Below are positions 51,621-60,217 of a stretch of 64,000 nt of DNA, in pieces (the first letter of the stretch is position 1; every line of letters begins with the position of its first letter). Under the pieces are notes generated by a model that saw only the letters and a list, made by a program, of their open reading frames with translations, was not told where the DNA came from and searched no databases. Made by a program: the position numbers and the translations under genes. This DNA is from CAVTWY01 sp963738575 (lineage in GTDB: Bacteria; Pseudomonadota; Gammaproteobacteria; Burkholderiales; Burkholderiaceae_C). The stretch lies in NCBI GenBank assembly GCA_963738575.1, contig CAVTWY010000004.1, positions 1,178,001 through 1,242,000 of the forward strand, given 5' to 3'.

Positions 51621-52640
51621 ATGCGCACTTTCAAGCTGACTCGTCCCTGGGCCGCGTGGCCGGGCGCTTTGTTTTGCACGTTGGCACTGTTGATGTCGTC
51701 CGGCGCCCAAGCGCAGGAAGTGTTTCGCGTTCAAGACTACCCGGGCCTGGGCAACATGCTGCTGCGTGTTGCCATCGCGCAGAAGTTCTGTGAAAAGAAC
51801 GGCATCAAGTGCGAGGCGCGCACGATCCCGGCAGCACCGCTGGGTTTGCAGACGCTGTTGGCGGGTGACATCGATGTTTCCTTCGGCCCACCCGAGGTGG
51901 TTGTGCAGGCTGCGAACAGGGGTGCCGAGTTGAGCATCGTGGGCAATGGTGCGCGGGGTTCGATCTTCTTTTTGGTGGCCGGCAATCACGTTGAAACGCC
52001 CAACGCCGCCAAGCGCTACCCCGGCGTGATGCAAGACCTCAAAGGCAAAAAAATTGGTGTGACATCGCGTGGCTCGGCGGCTGAGTTTCAACTCATTGAC
52101 CTTCTCAAAGGCGCGGGCCTGACTGCAACTGACGTCACCCTGGTGGCGGTGGGCGCACCCAACACGGCGTTACCAGCCCTGACGAACAAGCAGGTCGATG
52201 CCGTGATGACGTTTGAACCCATGGGTGGGTTTTGTGAGGTGCTCAAAGCCTGCCGCATCATCGTGGACCCACGCAAAGGCGAGGGCCCGCCCGAGTTGCT
52301 GGCCATTGCTGGCGCGGGATCGGTGCTAACCGTTCGAAGTGACGCATTTCAAAAACGCCCTCAAGCCGTGGCAGGGTTTGTCGCGGCCATGAAAGAGGCC
52401 GAGGCCTTCATCCAAAACCCGGCCAACCAAGCCGCCAGCCTCAAGGTCGCCCAAGACACCTTCAAAGTTGACTTGCCCAATGGCCCTGAGTTGGTCGCGG
52501 CGGTGTTCAAGTCCAGCAGCCCGCAGTACCGATTTGCGATGGATATCAAGGCTGTGCAGGCCGCTGCCGACTACTTGGTGACCACCAAGCAATTGGACAA
52601 ACCCTTTGACACCACAAGCTTGCTGAAAAACGTCAAGTGA
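51621..52640 (+). CDS. ABC substrate-binding protein (SsuA/TauA/NMT1-like)
   Basis: The ATG giving M-R-T-F-K-L-T-R-P yields 339 residues with a Sec signal ending S-S-G-A-Q-A-Q-E. The upstream in-frame stretch is remnant sequence. The binding-protein fold shows L-G-N-M-L-L-R-V-A-I-A-Q-K-F, G-L-Q-T-L-L-A-G-D-I-D-V-S-F-G-P-P-E-V-V near residue 75 and D-L-K-G-K-K-I-G-V-T-S-R-G-S. It is related to aliphatic-sulfonate, taurine and thiamine-precursor binders. The next two genes supply ATPase and permease and the fourth a TauD-family oxygenase, so an organosulfonate or aromatic acid ligand is a fair guess. Confidence 0.88.
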   Translation: MRTFKLTRPWAAWPGALFCTLALLMSSGAQAQEVFRVQDYPGLGNMLLRVAIAQKFCEKNGIKCEARTIPAAPLGLQTLLAGDIDVSFGPPEVVVQAANRGAELSIVGNGARGSIFFLVAGNHVETPNAAKRYPGVMQDLKGKKIGVTSRGSAAEFQLIDLLKGAGLTATDVTLVAVGAPNTALPALTNKQVDAVMTFEPMGGFCEVLKACRIIVDPRKGEGPPELLAIAGAGSVLTVRSDAFQKRPQAVAGFVAAMKEAEAFIQNPANQAASLKVAQDTFKVDLPNGPELVAAVFKSSSPQYRFAMDIKAVQAAADYLVTTKQLDKPFDTTSLLKNVK

Positions 52641-53476
52641 CGCTCGACGTCGCATCCGCTGCCGGGGCCGCGACCACCGGCGGCACCCAACAGGCGCCAA
52701 GCGCAACGCTGGCGGTTCAGGTCAGCGACTTGTCGCTGCAGTTTGACAGCGCGGGTTTGGTGTTGGACCGCATCTCGCTCGACGTTGCCAGCGGTGAGTT
52801 TGTGGCACTGGTGGGCCCCAGCGGATGCGGCAAAACCACCTTGTTAAACCTCTGCGCCGGCCTGGTGCCATCGCCCGCGCAAGGCACGCTGCAAGTGCTG
52901 GGGCAGCCCGCCCAGTTGGGCAATCTGCGCACGGCGTACATGCTGGCGCGCGACAGCCTGCTGCCTTGGGCCACGGTTGAAGACAACGCCGCCTTTGGCC
53001 TCAAGCTGCGCGGCACGCCGCCCGACGAGGCCATGCGCTTGGCGCGCCAGATGTTGGTTAGGGTGGGTTTGGCGGGGTTTGAGAAGCATCACCCCAAGGC
53101 GCTGTCGCAGGGCATGCGCCAGCGCGTGGCGCTGGCCAGAACCTTTGCGCTGCACTCTGATTTGTTGCTGATGGACGAGCCCTTTGGCGCGCTGGACGCG
53201 CAAACCAAACTGCAGCTGCAAGACCTGCTGCTGTCGCTGTGCCAAGAGCAACAATGCAGCGTGGTGTTTGTCACCCACGACCTGGCCGAAGCCGTGGCCG
53301 TGGCCGACCGCGTGCTGGTGATGTCGTCAAGGCCGGGGCGGCTGGTGGCCGACGTGAGGGTGGACTTGCCACGCCCACGCTCCATCAAGGCGCTGCAAAA
53401 AGACCCGCACTTTCATGCGTTGTACGCGCAGCTTTGGGCGCACCTGGAAGAAGGTTGGAGTGCCCATGTCGGCTGA
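52637..53476 (+). CDS. ABC importer ATPase (SsuB/TauB-like)
   Basis: A 279-residue ATPase starting at a GTG that overlaps the previous stop. It has Walker A G-P-S-G-C-G-K-T-T near residue 60 and a signature that reads L-S-Q-G-M-R-Q-R-V-A-L-A near 155, where G-G is replaced by Q-G as in many SsuB/TauB proteins. Walker B is L-L-L-M-D-E-P-F-G-A-L-D near 177, and the switch is V-T-H-D-L-A-E-A. It energises the SsuA/SsuC-like pair. Confidence 0.92.
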   Translation: MTLDVASAAGAATTGGTQQAPSATLAVQVSDLSLQFDSAGLVLDRISLDVASGEFVALVGPSGCGKTTLLNLCAGLVPSPAQGTLQVLGQPAQLGNLRTAYMLARDSLLPWATVEDNAAFGLKLRGTPPDEAMRLARQMLVRVGLAGFEKHHPKALSQGMRQRVALARTFALHSDLLLMDEPFGALDAQTKLQLQDLLLSLCQEQQCSVVFVTHDLAEAVAVADRVLVMSSRPGRLVADVRVDLPRPRSIKALQKDPHFHALYAQLWAHLEEGWSAHVG

Positions 53477-54302
53477 CGCGCGCCTGCCGGGCAAGCCACC
53501 ATCACCCGGTTCGGTGGTTGCGATTTCAGGCGCAGGCGCAAGGGTTGGCCGCAGCGGTTGGATGCAACAAAGCTTGGCCCATGCCGTTTTTCTAACCATC
53601 ACGCTGGGCGCATGGGAGTACGCCAGCAACCGAGGCTGGCTGTCGGCTACCTTCTTTGGGCAGCCCAGTGGCATTGCCAAGTTTTTGGTAGAAAACGTCG
53701 CTGACGGCAAGTTCTGGACCGACCTGGGCTGGACCATGGCAGGCACCGTGTTGGCGTTTGTGTTGGGTGCGGTGACGGCCATCGGTGTGGGCCTGGCCTT
53801 CGTGCGGTACCCCAGCTTGGAGCGCTTTTTAGAGCCCTACCTGAGCGCGGTGAGCGTGATGCCGCGCATTGCGCTGGCGCCGCTCTTCATCCTTTGGTTT
53901 GGTTTGGGGCTGGGGTCCAAGGTCGCCATTGGTTTTAGCTTGTGTTTCTTCATCGTGCTGTCGGCCACCGTGGCTGGCATGCGTGGCGTGAGTGCCGACC
54001 ATCTCACGCTGTGCCGCACCCTGGGGGCAAGCCCGACGCAGGTGTTTTTTCGGGTGACGTTGCCTGGCGCTGTGCCGGTGCTGTTCTCGGGTTTGCGCTT
54101 GGGGTTGATTTACTCCATGCTGGGCGTGGTGGGCGGCGAAATCATCGCCAGCGAAAAAGGCCTTGGCCAATCGTTGGCCTATTTGGGCAGCACCTTCAAC
54201 CTCAACGGTGTGATGGCCCTGTTGCTGGTTTTGGCCCTGCTGGGCGTGGCCGTGGTGCGGGCCATGACGTGGTTGGAAAAGCGCCTTTTGCACTGGCAGT
54301 GA
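53466..54302 (+). CDS. ABC permease (SsuC/TauC-like)
   Basis: The ATG at 53466 overlaps the ATPase gene by 11 bases and gives 278 residues with about six membrane helices. The cytoplasmic coupling loop is T-L-C-R-T-L-G-A-S-P-T-Q-V-F-F-R-V-T-L-P-G-A near residue 185. It completes an importer with the two preceding genes. Confidence 0.9.
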   Translation: MSADARLPGKPPSPGSVVAISGAGARVGRSGWMQQSLAHAVFLTITLGAWEYASNRGWLSATFFGQPSGIAKFLVENVADGKFWTDLGWTMAGTVLAFVLGAVTAIGVGLAFVRYPSLERFLEPYLSAVSVMPRIALAPLFILWFGLGLGSKVAIGFSLCFFIVLSATVAGMRGVSADHLTLCRTLGASPTQVFFRVTLPGAVPVLFSGLRLGLIYSMLGVVGGEIIASEKGLGQSLAYLGSTFNLNGVMALLLVLALLGVAVVRAMTWLEKRLLHWQ

Positions 54303-54327
54303 CAAGTCGATACAAGGAGATTTAGAG

Positions 54328-55206
54328 ATGGCCAACACCAAAGAAATGAAGCTGATCAACATCGCGCGCCGCTACAAGCACATCGTGCCGGTGCCGCGCA
54401 TGCCCAATTTTGCAGCGTGGATCGACGGTGTGGATTTGACGCGCCCACTTGGCGCGGCAGTGCAGGCCGAGCTGCGGCAGGCGTTGTTTGATTTTGAGGT
54501 GATTTTCTTCAGGCCACAAACCATCACGCCCGCACAGCACGCGGCGCTTGGCCGGGTGTTTGGCCCGCTGTCGAGCGGTTCGTACTTCAAACGCATGCCA
54601 AATGCGCCTGAGATCGAGGTGATCGAGTCCAACCGCGAAAACCCACCGGCCATTGACAACTGGCACACGGACATCAGTTGGAAGGCCAACCCACCCTTGG
54701 GCACCGCCATCCAAATCACCGTGACACCGCCGGCCGGTGGCAACACCTGTTGGGTCAGCACCAGCAAGGCCTACGACTGGTTGTCACCCGGGTTGCAGAA
54801 GTATTTGGAAGGCTTGACCGCCGTTCACAGTTGGGAGGTGTCGGGTTTTCGGGAAGCGCTGGGGCAGCGCGGTGATGACGCCCTGATTGCCGCCATCAAA
54901 GCCTTCAAGCCGGTGGAGCACCCGGTGGTGCGCAAGAACCCCGACTCGGGGCGCAAGTGCATCTACGTCAACGCTGACTTCACACGAGGCATCGTGGGCC
55001 TGGACAAGCAAGAGGCGCGCGGCATCTTGCAGTTTTTGCTGGAGTGGCTGAAGAAGCCCGAGTTCATGATCCACCACCAGTGGGACGCGGGCGGCATCGC
55101 CATTTGGGACAACCGCAGCACGCAGCACTACGCCGTGGCCGACTACTGGCCGCACCACCGCGTCAACCAACGCGTGACGTTTGATGTGCCCGGCATGCAG
55201 AAGTAG
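54328..55206 (+). CDS. TauD/TfdA family 2-oxoglutarate-dependent dioxygenase
   Basis: AAGGAG precedes the ATG. The 292-residue protein has the iron facial triad: His113 and Asp115 in N-W-H-T-D-I-S-W, and His267 in S-T-Q-H-Y-A-V-A-D-Y. The 2-oxoglutarate-binding Arg lies in V-N-Q-R-V-T-F. Family reactions hydroxylate a carbon next to a sulfonate, ether or sulfate group so that it falls off. Following an SsuABC-like importer, sulfonate or aryloxyalkanoate use is the best-supported inference. The substrate pocket is not diagnostic. Confidence 0.9.
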   Translation: MANTKEMKLINIARRYKHIVPVPRMPNFAAWIDGVDLTRPLGAAVQAELRQALFDFEVIFFRPQTITPAQHAALGRVFGPLSSGSYFKRMPNAPEIEVIESNRENPPAIDNWHTDISWKANPPLGTAIQITVTPPAGGNTCWVSTSKAYDWLSPGLQKYLEGLTAVHSWEVSGFREALGQRGDDALIAAIKAFKPVEHPVVRKNPDSGRKCIYVNADFTRGIVGLDKQEARGILQFLLEWLKKPEFMIHHQWDAGGIAIWDNRSTQHYAVADYWPHHRVNQRVTFDVPGMQK

Positions 55207-55389
55207 CAGCTGAGGCGCCCGCGTGCGAAGCGCGCTCGACCCTGAAGTCAGCGCTGTGCTGCGGGTTCTTGCTGCGCTCCTGGGCGTGCCCACAGTGGAA
55301 CTTCAGGTGCGATACTGGGGACGCGCGGCTGCAGCGTCCACGATGCAGTCCCTGTCGCGCGACCCAAAACCACCGAAGGAGACCACCCC

Positions 55390-56361
55390 ATGAGCCTCAT
55401 CCACAAGCTCGCTGCCCTTGCCGCCATGGCACTTGTCAGCGGCGCCGCCATGGCACAGGCCTGGCCCTCCAAACCCATTCGCATCATCGTGCCTTACCCA
55501 CCCGGCGGCACGTCGGACATCTTGGCGCGCGCCATCGGCCCCAAGATCACCGAGGCCTTGGGCCAGCCAGTGACGGTGGAGAACAAGGCCGGCGCCACGG
55601 GCAACCTCGGTGCTGACTTGGTCGCCAAATCGGCACCCGATGGCTACACCTTGTTGCTGGGCGACATTGGCTCGCTGGCCATTGCACCAAGTGTGTTCCC
55701 TTCGCTGCCATTTGACCCGGTTAAAGACTTTGCGCCGGTGATCATGGTGGCGTATTCGCCGCACATTTTGGCCGTGCACCCTTCGGTAGCCGCCAACGAC
55801 GCCAAAGAGCTGATTGCGCTGGCCAAGGCCAAGCCCAACACCTTGAACTTCGCCATCTCGGGGTTGGGCGGGGCCAACCATTTGGCCGGTATTGAGTTTG
55901 CGATGCGCAGTGGCATTCAGTGGACGTACATCCCCTACAAAGGCGGCGCGCAAGCGATCACCGATGTGATGGCGGGTCAGGCGCAAGTGCTGTTCAATGG
56001 CATGTTAGCGACCTACCCGGTGGTGAAAGACGGGCGTCTCAAGGCGATTGCGATTTCAAGCTCGAAGCGCTTTGCGGCTGCACCTGGCTTGGCCACGGTG
56101 GCCGAGTCGGCGGGCTTGCCGGGCTTCGAGACGGGCTCGTTTCAGGGCATCGTGGCTGCGGCCGGCACACCGCCTGACGTGGTGGCCAAGTTGCATGCTG
56201 CACTGACAAAGATCTTGGCGTCCCCCGACATCCTCGAGCGGCTTGAAAAGGCTGGGGCCGAGACGCGGCCGAGTACGTCGGCGGAGTTTGGCAACTTCAT
56301 CCGCACCGAAAAGGATCGTTGGGCCAAGGTGGTGAAAGATTCAGGAGCCAAGTTCGAGTGA
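55390..56361 (+). CDS. Bug/TctC family substrate-binding protein
   Basis: The 323-residue protein has a signal ending A-A-M-A-Q-A and the canonical mature start W-P-S-K-P-I-R-I-I-V-P-Y-P-P-G-G-T-S-D. It continues V-E-N-K-A-G-A-T-G-N-L-G and P-D-G-Y-T-L-L-L. This is the most typical of the three intact Bug proteins here. A 183-base gap separates it from the dioxygenase, so it may have its own promoter. No TctA/TctB partner is visible. Confidence 0.92.
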   Translation: MSLIHKLAALAAMALVSGAAMAQAWPSKPIRIIVPYPPGGTSDILARAIGPKITEALGQPVTVENKAGATGNLGADLVAKSAPDGYTLLLGDIGSLAIAPSVFPSLPFDPVKDFAPVIMVAYSPHILAVHPSVAANDAKELIALAKAKPNTLNFAISGLGGANHLAGIEFAMRSGIQWTYIPYKGGAQAITDVMAGQAQVLFNGMLATYPVVKDGRLKAIAISSSKRFAAAPGLATVAESAGLPGFETGSFQGIVAAAGTPPDVVAKLHAALTKILASPDILERLEKAGAETRPSTSAEFGNFIRTEKDRWAKVVKDSGAKFE

Positions 56362-56480
56362 GCTGCGTCGGTTGGTGGGCCATCACGCGCCGGGTGGATG
56401 GAACGCTTTGAAGGGTGACGGGCGCGGTATCTTGCAGCGGTAGCGCCTTGCGTCGCCACGGGCGCATGCATCAAAAAGGT

Positions 56481-56504
56481 CATCAAATGATGCTATATTT
56501 GATG
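56481..56504. promoter_or_regulatory. Palindromic operator/promoter of vapBC
   Basis: CATCAAAT, an 8-base spacer and ATTTGATG form a perfect inverted repeat 21 bases upstream of vapB. TATATT (56494-56499) overlaps its right arm as a likely -10 box. VapBC complexes typically repress their own promoter at such repeats. The AT-rich block contrasts with the GC-rich flanks. Confidence 0.65.
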
Positions 56505-56525
56505 TCAATCACTGGAGCATTGGCC

Positions 56526-56726
56526 ATGCGCACGACCGTCAACATCGACGACGAATTGCTCGAAAAAGCCACCAAACTGGCGGGCCCGATGGATCGCACC
56601 ACGATGGTGAGCGAAGCATTGAACGCGCTCATCGAGCGTGAAAGCGCCAAGCGTCTCGCCAGGCTCGGCGGAACGCAGCCCCAGTTGAAGGCCGCACCGC
56701 GCCGTCGACGGGAGCCTTCCACTTGA
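56526..56726 (+). CDS. vapB: VapB-type antitoxin
   Basis: A 66-residue ribbon-helix-helix antitoxin. M-R-T-T-V-N-I-D-D-E-L-L-E-K-A is the DNA-binding strand and first helix; T-M-V-S-E-A-L-N-A-L-I-E-R-E is the second helix. The Arg-rich C-terminus (A-P-R-R-R-R-E) would enter the VapC active site. The in-frame sequence upstream crosses the operator and is not coding. Its stop overlaps the toxin start. Confidence 0.88.
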   Translation: MRTTVNIDDELLEKATKLAGPMDRTTMVSEALNALIERESAKRLARLGGTQPQLKAAPRRRREPST

Positions 56727-57100
56727 TTCTGGTCGACACGTCAATTTGGGTCGATCACCTTCGCAAGGGTGACGCCCAATTGGCCAGACTGTTGGACCGC
56801 GGAAACGTCGTCATCCATCCGTTTATCGTGGGCGAGATCGCCTGCGTGAGCTTGAACGATCGTTTGTCAATCCTGGAATTGCTTCAGTCACTGCCTAGCG
56901 CGGTTGTGGCGGACGGCGACGAAGTACTTGTTTTCATCGAGCGCCACCGACTGCATGGCAAAGGTGTAGGGTACGTCGACGTCCATTTGTTGGCATCGGT
57001 GGCACTGACCCAGGGCGCGAGTTTATGGACGCGCGACAAGCGTCTGCATTTGGTGTCGCAGTCGCTCGGATGCGCGTTTCAAACCTTGCCTGCCCTTTGA
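56723..57100 (+). CDS. vapC: VapC PIN-domain toxin
   Basis: A 125-residue PIN nuclease starting at TTG that overlaps the antitoxin stop by four bases. The acidic metal site is formed by Asp5 in I-L-V-D-T-S-I-W-V-D, Glu in I-V-G-E-I-A-C, Asp in Y-V-D-V-H-L-L-A-S and Asp in W-T-R-D-K-R-L. VapC toxins cleave tRNA or rRNA at a single site. All four acidic positions are present, so the toxin should be active unless held by VapB. Confidence 0.9.
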   Translation: MILVDTSIWVDHLRKGDAQLARLLDRGNVVIHPFIVGEIACVSLNDRLSILELLQSLPSAVVADGDEVLVFIERHRLHGKGVGYVDVHLLASVALTQGASLWTRDKRLHLVSQSLGCAFQTLPAL

Positions 57101-57148
57101 TGCTTGCGGTGGACGGTACGCCCACGCCCGAAGCGCCTTTGGCGTTCG

Positions 57149-59125
57149 TTAGTCGTCGTCGTCGCCTCGGTCACCCTTTGCCTTGCGCGGCTTCAAACCG
57201 ATGACCGTGCCTTCGCGTCGCAGGTCGGCGCCGCCGTATTGGCGCCCCGACTTCAAGTCCATCACCACGCCTTGCACCGAGCCGATGGGCGACACGCACC
57301 CATTGCCACTTGCGGCACCCAGCCCCAGGTGGCCCAGACTGCGCAGTGCGTCTTGGGTGCTGACACTGAACTTGGGTTGCATGAAAGCCTCGACACCCTC
57401 GCAGGTGATGGTGCCAGCGGCGCTGGTGACCGAAAGGCGCGGCGCGTTGATCGCTTGTTGAATCGACATGCCGTGGTCGATCAGGTTGAGCGTGACGTTA
57501 AGCACCGAGTTGATGATGGTTGACCCTCCTGGCGAACCGTAGGCCAAAACCGGCTCGCGGCCCTTGAAAACGATGGTGGGCGCCATGGAGCTGCGGGGAC
57601 GCTTGCCTGGGGCCACGTCGTTGGCACCGGGGTTGCCGGTGGCTGCATTGAGCGTCGGCGTGAAGTTGAAGTCGGTGAGCTCGTTGTTGAGCAAGAACCC
57701 ATATCCAGGCACCATGATGCCCGTGCCCCACGTGGCTTCGATGGTGGTGGTGTAGCTCACCACGTTGCCCCACTTGTCCACCACTGAAAAGTGCGTGGTG
57801 TGCGAGGGCCGAGTTTCTTCCGCGTGGTCGGCCGAGAAGCGTGTGTTCTTGTTGCCCGTGGCAGTGGTGTCGTAGGGCAGTGGGTTGCCTGCAACCGGTG
57901 TGGCCATGCGCGACGTCGGGTTGATCATCACCGAGCGTGTGGCCACGTATTCGGGGTTGAGCAGCCCGACCTTGGGGACATGCACAAAGTCTTCGTCGCC
58001 CATCCACACGGCGCGGTCGGCAAATGCCAGCCGCATGGCTTCGGCCATCACGTGCAACGTGGTGGGGCTGCCAAACCCATACCCTTGCGCCGCGTCGCCA
58101 AGGGGAAACTGTTTGAGCATGAGCAACATCTGCCCCAAAGTCAGTCCCCCCGACGATGGAGGCGACATGGAGCTAACCGTCCAACCGCGGTAGTTGACTT
58201 GCACGGGCTCTCGGATGACCACGTTGTATTGCGCCAGATCTTGCAGCGTCATGCGGCCTGCACCCTCGGCAAGCACTGGTGCCCGGCTGCGCGCCTGCGC
58301 CGCGATGATGGCTTGTGCAATTTCGCCACGGTAGAAGACGTCGGGGCCGTGGCGGGCGATCAGGCGAAAGGTTTTTGCCAGGTCGGGTTGAACCAGCAGG
58401 TCGCCCGCCTTCAATGCCACGCCGCCGGGACGGAATGTGGCTGCGGTTTCCGGCTGAAAGCTGGTGCGCCCGCCGTCGGCCAGGATGTTGGCTGCCAAAA
58501 ATCGATTGATCGCAAAACCCTGCTCGGCCACCGCGATGGCTGGCTCGATGGCGTCGCGCAGTTTGATGGTGCCAAAGCGTTTGAGCGCCGTGTCGAGCGC
58601 CGCAAGGGTACCGGGTACACCCACCGACAGACCGCTGGTGGACGTGACGCCGAAGAGTTGGGCTGCTGGCACGCCGGTGAAAAGAAACTGGGTGGGTGTG
58701 GCTGCCGCCGGAGCCTTCTCGCGTGCATCGATGGCAAAGGTGCGGTTGTGACGCGCCATGTGAACCATCATGAATCCGCCACCCCCAATGCCCGAGAACT
58801 GGGGCTCGACGACGTTGAGCATGAACTGGATGGCTGCCGCAGCGTCAACCGCGTTGCCACCCCGCGCTAGAACGTCAGCACCAGCCTTCGCGGCCAAGGG
58901 GTGCGACACCGAGACCACACCGCCCTTGTAGGCCACGCCATCCCAGCCTGGCGCGGGCGGCACCGCGTCAGTCGTTGCGGGCAACTGCACGCCGGGCGGT
59001 GTGCCTGGCGTTTTGAAGCGGTCGTTGTTGTCGTGCGCAAAACCCGTTGAGGTGATCGTGGTGGCAGCAGCCAGCAGCGCCCACCGAAACCCGCGTCGCA
59101 GCGACGCCAAACCAGTTTGATTCAT
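57149..59125 (-). CDS. ggt: Gamma-glutamyltransferase (exported)
   Basis: About 658 residues, with a signal peptide (L-L-A-A-A-T-T-I-T-S-T-G-F-A-H). The heavy-subunit part reads V-S-H-P-L-A-A-K-A-G-A-D-V-L-A-R-G-G-N-A-V-D-A-A. Autoprocessing would occur before the nucleophilic Thr near residue 443 in S-H-T-T-H-F-S-V-V-D-K, and the light subunit contains P-R-S-S-M-A-P-T-I-V. The enzyme cleaves glutathione and gamma-glutamyl amides in the periplasm. The Asp-rich C-terminus (G-D-D-D-D) is unusual. It may also initiate five codons earlier. The gene converges on vapC and is transcribed alone. Confidence 0.9.
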   Translation of the reverse strand: MNQTGLASLRRGFRWALLAAATTITSTGFAHDNNDRFKTPGTPPGVQLPATTDAVPPAPGWDGVAYKGGVVSVSHPLAAKAGADVLARGGNAVDAAAAIQFMLNVVEPQFSGIGGGGFMMVHMARHNRTFAIDAREKAPAAATPTQFLFTGVPAAQLFGVTSTSGLSVGVPGTLAALDTALKRFGTIKLRDAIEPAIAVAEQGFAINRFLAANILADGGRTSFQPETAATFRPGGVALKAGDLLVQPDLAKTFRLIARHGPDVFYRGEIAQAIIAAQARSRAPVLAEGAGRMTLQDLAQYNVVIREPVQVNYRGWTVSSMSPPSSGGLTLGQMLLMLKQFPLGDAAQGYGFGSPTTLHVMAEAMRLAFADRAVWMGDEDFVHVPKVGLLNPEYVATRSVMINPTSRMATPVAGNPLPYDTTATGNKNTRFSADHAEETRPSHTTHFSVVDKWGNVVSYTTTIEATWGTGIMVPGYGFLLNNELTDFNFTPTLNAATGNPGANDVAPGKRPRSSMAPTIVFKGREPVLAYGSPGGSTIINSVLNVTLNLIDHGMSIQQAINAPRLSVTSAAGTITCEGVEAFMQPKFSVSTQDALRSLGHLGLGAASGNGCVSPIGSVQGVVMDLKSGRQYGGADLRREGTVIGLKPRKAKGDRGDDDD

Positions 59126-59281
59126 GGTGCTTGTCTCCAATGGGGGTGGTGCGGCACGCCGACCGCTTGAGCAGCGATGTTCATTTAAGCATGGGCGGGC
59201 GATGACGGCAACGGGTCAAAAGTGACGGCCCGGGTCTGGCCGCTTGGCGTGGTGGGTTGCCGCTGTAAGCAACCAACCTGC

Positions 59282-59638
59282 CTACTTGGCTGGTGTGGCC
59301 CCTTGGGGGCCGGGTGCGTCAGTCGCCGGCGGTGATGGCTGTGCGGTGTCCTGGGGCGGCTCGACCAACAGGCTAGGCGCTTTGCCCGCCTCTTCAACCA
59401 AAAAGCCCACAGCGCCCGCGCATGGGGTGAGTTTGATGTCGGTTCCGCGCAGGCGGTAGGCCCGTGGCCCGCGGATGGTGGTCTTGCCACCCAACTCGTA
59501 GTGCTCGACTACTTGCACATACTCTTCGGCCTCAAGGTTTTGGCCCTCGGCGTCGATAACAACGAACACGCGCACGATGCTGTCATGTTTGAAGATGCCT
59601 TCAAGCGTGTAGGGGCGAAGGGCGTGTGGCTTGGTCAT
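59282..59638 (-). CDS. Hypothetical protein
   Basis: The ATG reading M-T-K-P-H-A-L-R-P-Y gives 118 residues. The core (L-E-G-I-F-K-H-D-S-I-V-R-V-F-V-V-I-D-A-E-G) looks like a compact beta-rich domain, followed by G-P-R-A-Y-R-L-R-G-T-D. The C-terminus is a Pro/Ala-rich tail. There is no signal peptide and I recognise no family. Divergent from the next gene across 188 bases; those contain two small hairpins. Confidence 0.55.
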   Translation of the reverse strand: MTKPHALRPYTLEGIFKHDSIVRVFVVIDAEGQNLEAEEYVQVVEHYELGGKTTIRGPRAYRLRGTDIKLTPCAGAVGFLVEEAGKAPSLLVEPPQDTAQPSPPATDAPGPQGATPAK

Positions 59639-59774
59639 GGCGTCGAGATGCGTAGCTTGCCTTGAGATCGAGACCCGAGCATCATCACTATTGCGGACGA
59701 CACAGAAGCCGTTACGTGGCATCGTGTGAGTCCGACAAACGGGGTGGTGGGCTTTTGGGGCGGGCGGTGGGGTA

Positions 59775-59817
59775 GTGGCCCTTTGCCCCATGGGGCCACC
59801 GTCGGGCGTTTAGCCCG
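59775..59817 (+). other. Tandem GC hairpins in the leader of a small gene
   Basis: GTGGCCC (59775) pairs with GGGCCAC (59793), with an alternative inner CCCCATGGGG. Ten bases before the next ATG, CGGGC-GTTTA-GCCCG forms a second stem. Together they would lie in the 5' leader of the gene starting at 59827 and could hide its ribosome site. No riboswitch class is recognisable. Confidence 0.3.
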
Positions 59818-59826
59818 CCTGGGCGC

Positions 59827-60192
59827 ATGGCACAGAAGCCGTTTTACCGGAACAAACGAATGCGAAAGAATCGTCAAGTGGCAGTCGCACAGAAAGAATC
59901 GAGTGCCTCCGAAGTCGAAGCCAGCGTCGCCCTCGGCGATCTACTTTCTTCGGGTTTGTACGAGCGTCTTAACCTTAAAGAGCGGCTTTACGTGTCGCTG
60001 CTAACCCACCGTCAAGACCTTTTGGCCCAAGAGGGGTTCTCAACCATGCAGGCCATGGCGGTTTTGCCCGATGCTTGGGCAGAGCGCATCTTCAGGCGTT
60101 GGTTTCTCGATGCAGCCAATGAGGGCTTGGGGTTGCTGTACAGCGAAGATCTGGATGGCGAAGCGAACGTCATAATCGACTTGCTGCATTGA
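59827..60192 (+). CDS. Hypothetical protein upstream of a nucleotidyl cyclase
   Basis: This 121-residue protein has a basic N-terminus (F-Y-R-N-K-R-M-R-K-N-R) and a mostly helical body: V-A-L-G-D-L-L-S-S-G-L-Y-E-R-L-N-L-K-E-R, then H-R-Q-D-L-L-A-Q-E-G-F-S-T-M, and R-I-F-R-R-W-F-L-D-A-A. I recognise no family. It precedes the cyclase gene by 25 bases on the same strand, so it may be a small partner. The start could also be the ATG at codon 12. Confidence 0.55.
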   Translation: MAQKPFYRNKRMRKNRQVAVAQKESSASEVEASVALGDLLSSGLYERLNLKERLYVSLLTHRQDLLAQEGFSTMQAMAVLPDAWAERIFRRWFLDAANEGLGLLYSEDLDGEANVIIDLLH

Positions 60193-60217
60193 ACCGCAGC
60201 GCAGCCGAGGGTGCGTT

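Noticed and set aside
57791..58870. Rightward open frame of 359 codons opposite gamma-glutamyltransferase
   Set aside because: Antisense shadow; the opposite strand carries the full GGT motif set including the nucleophilic Thr.
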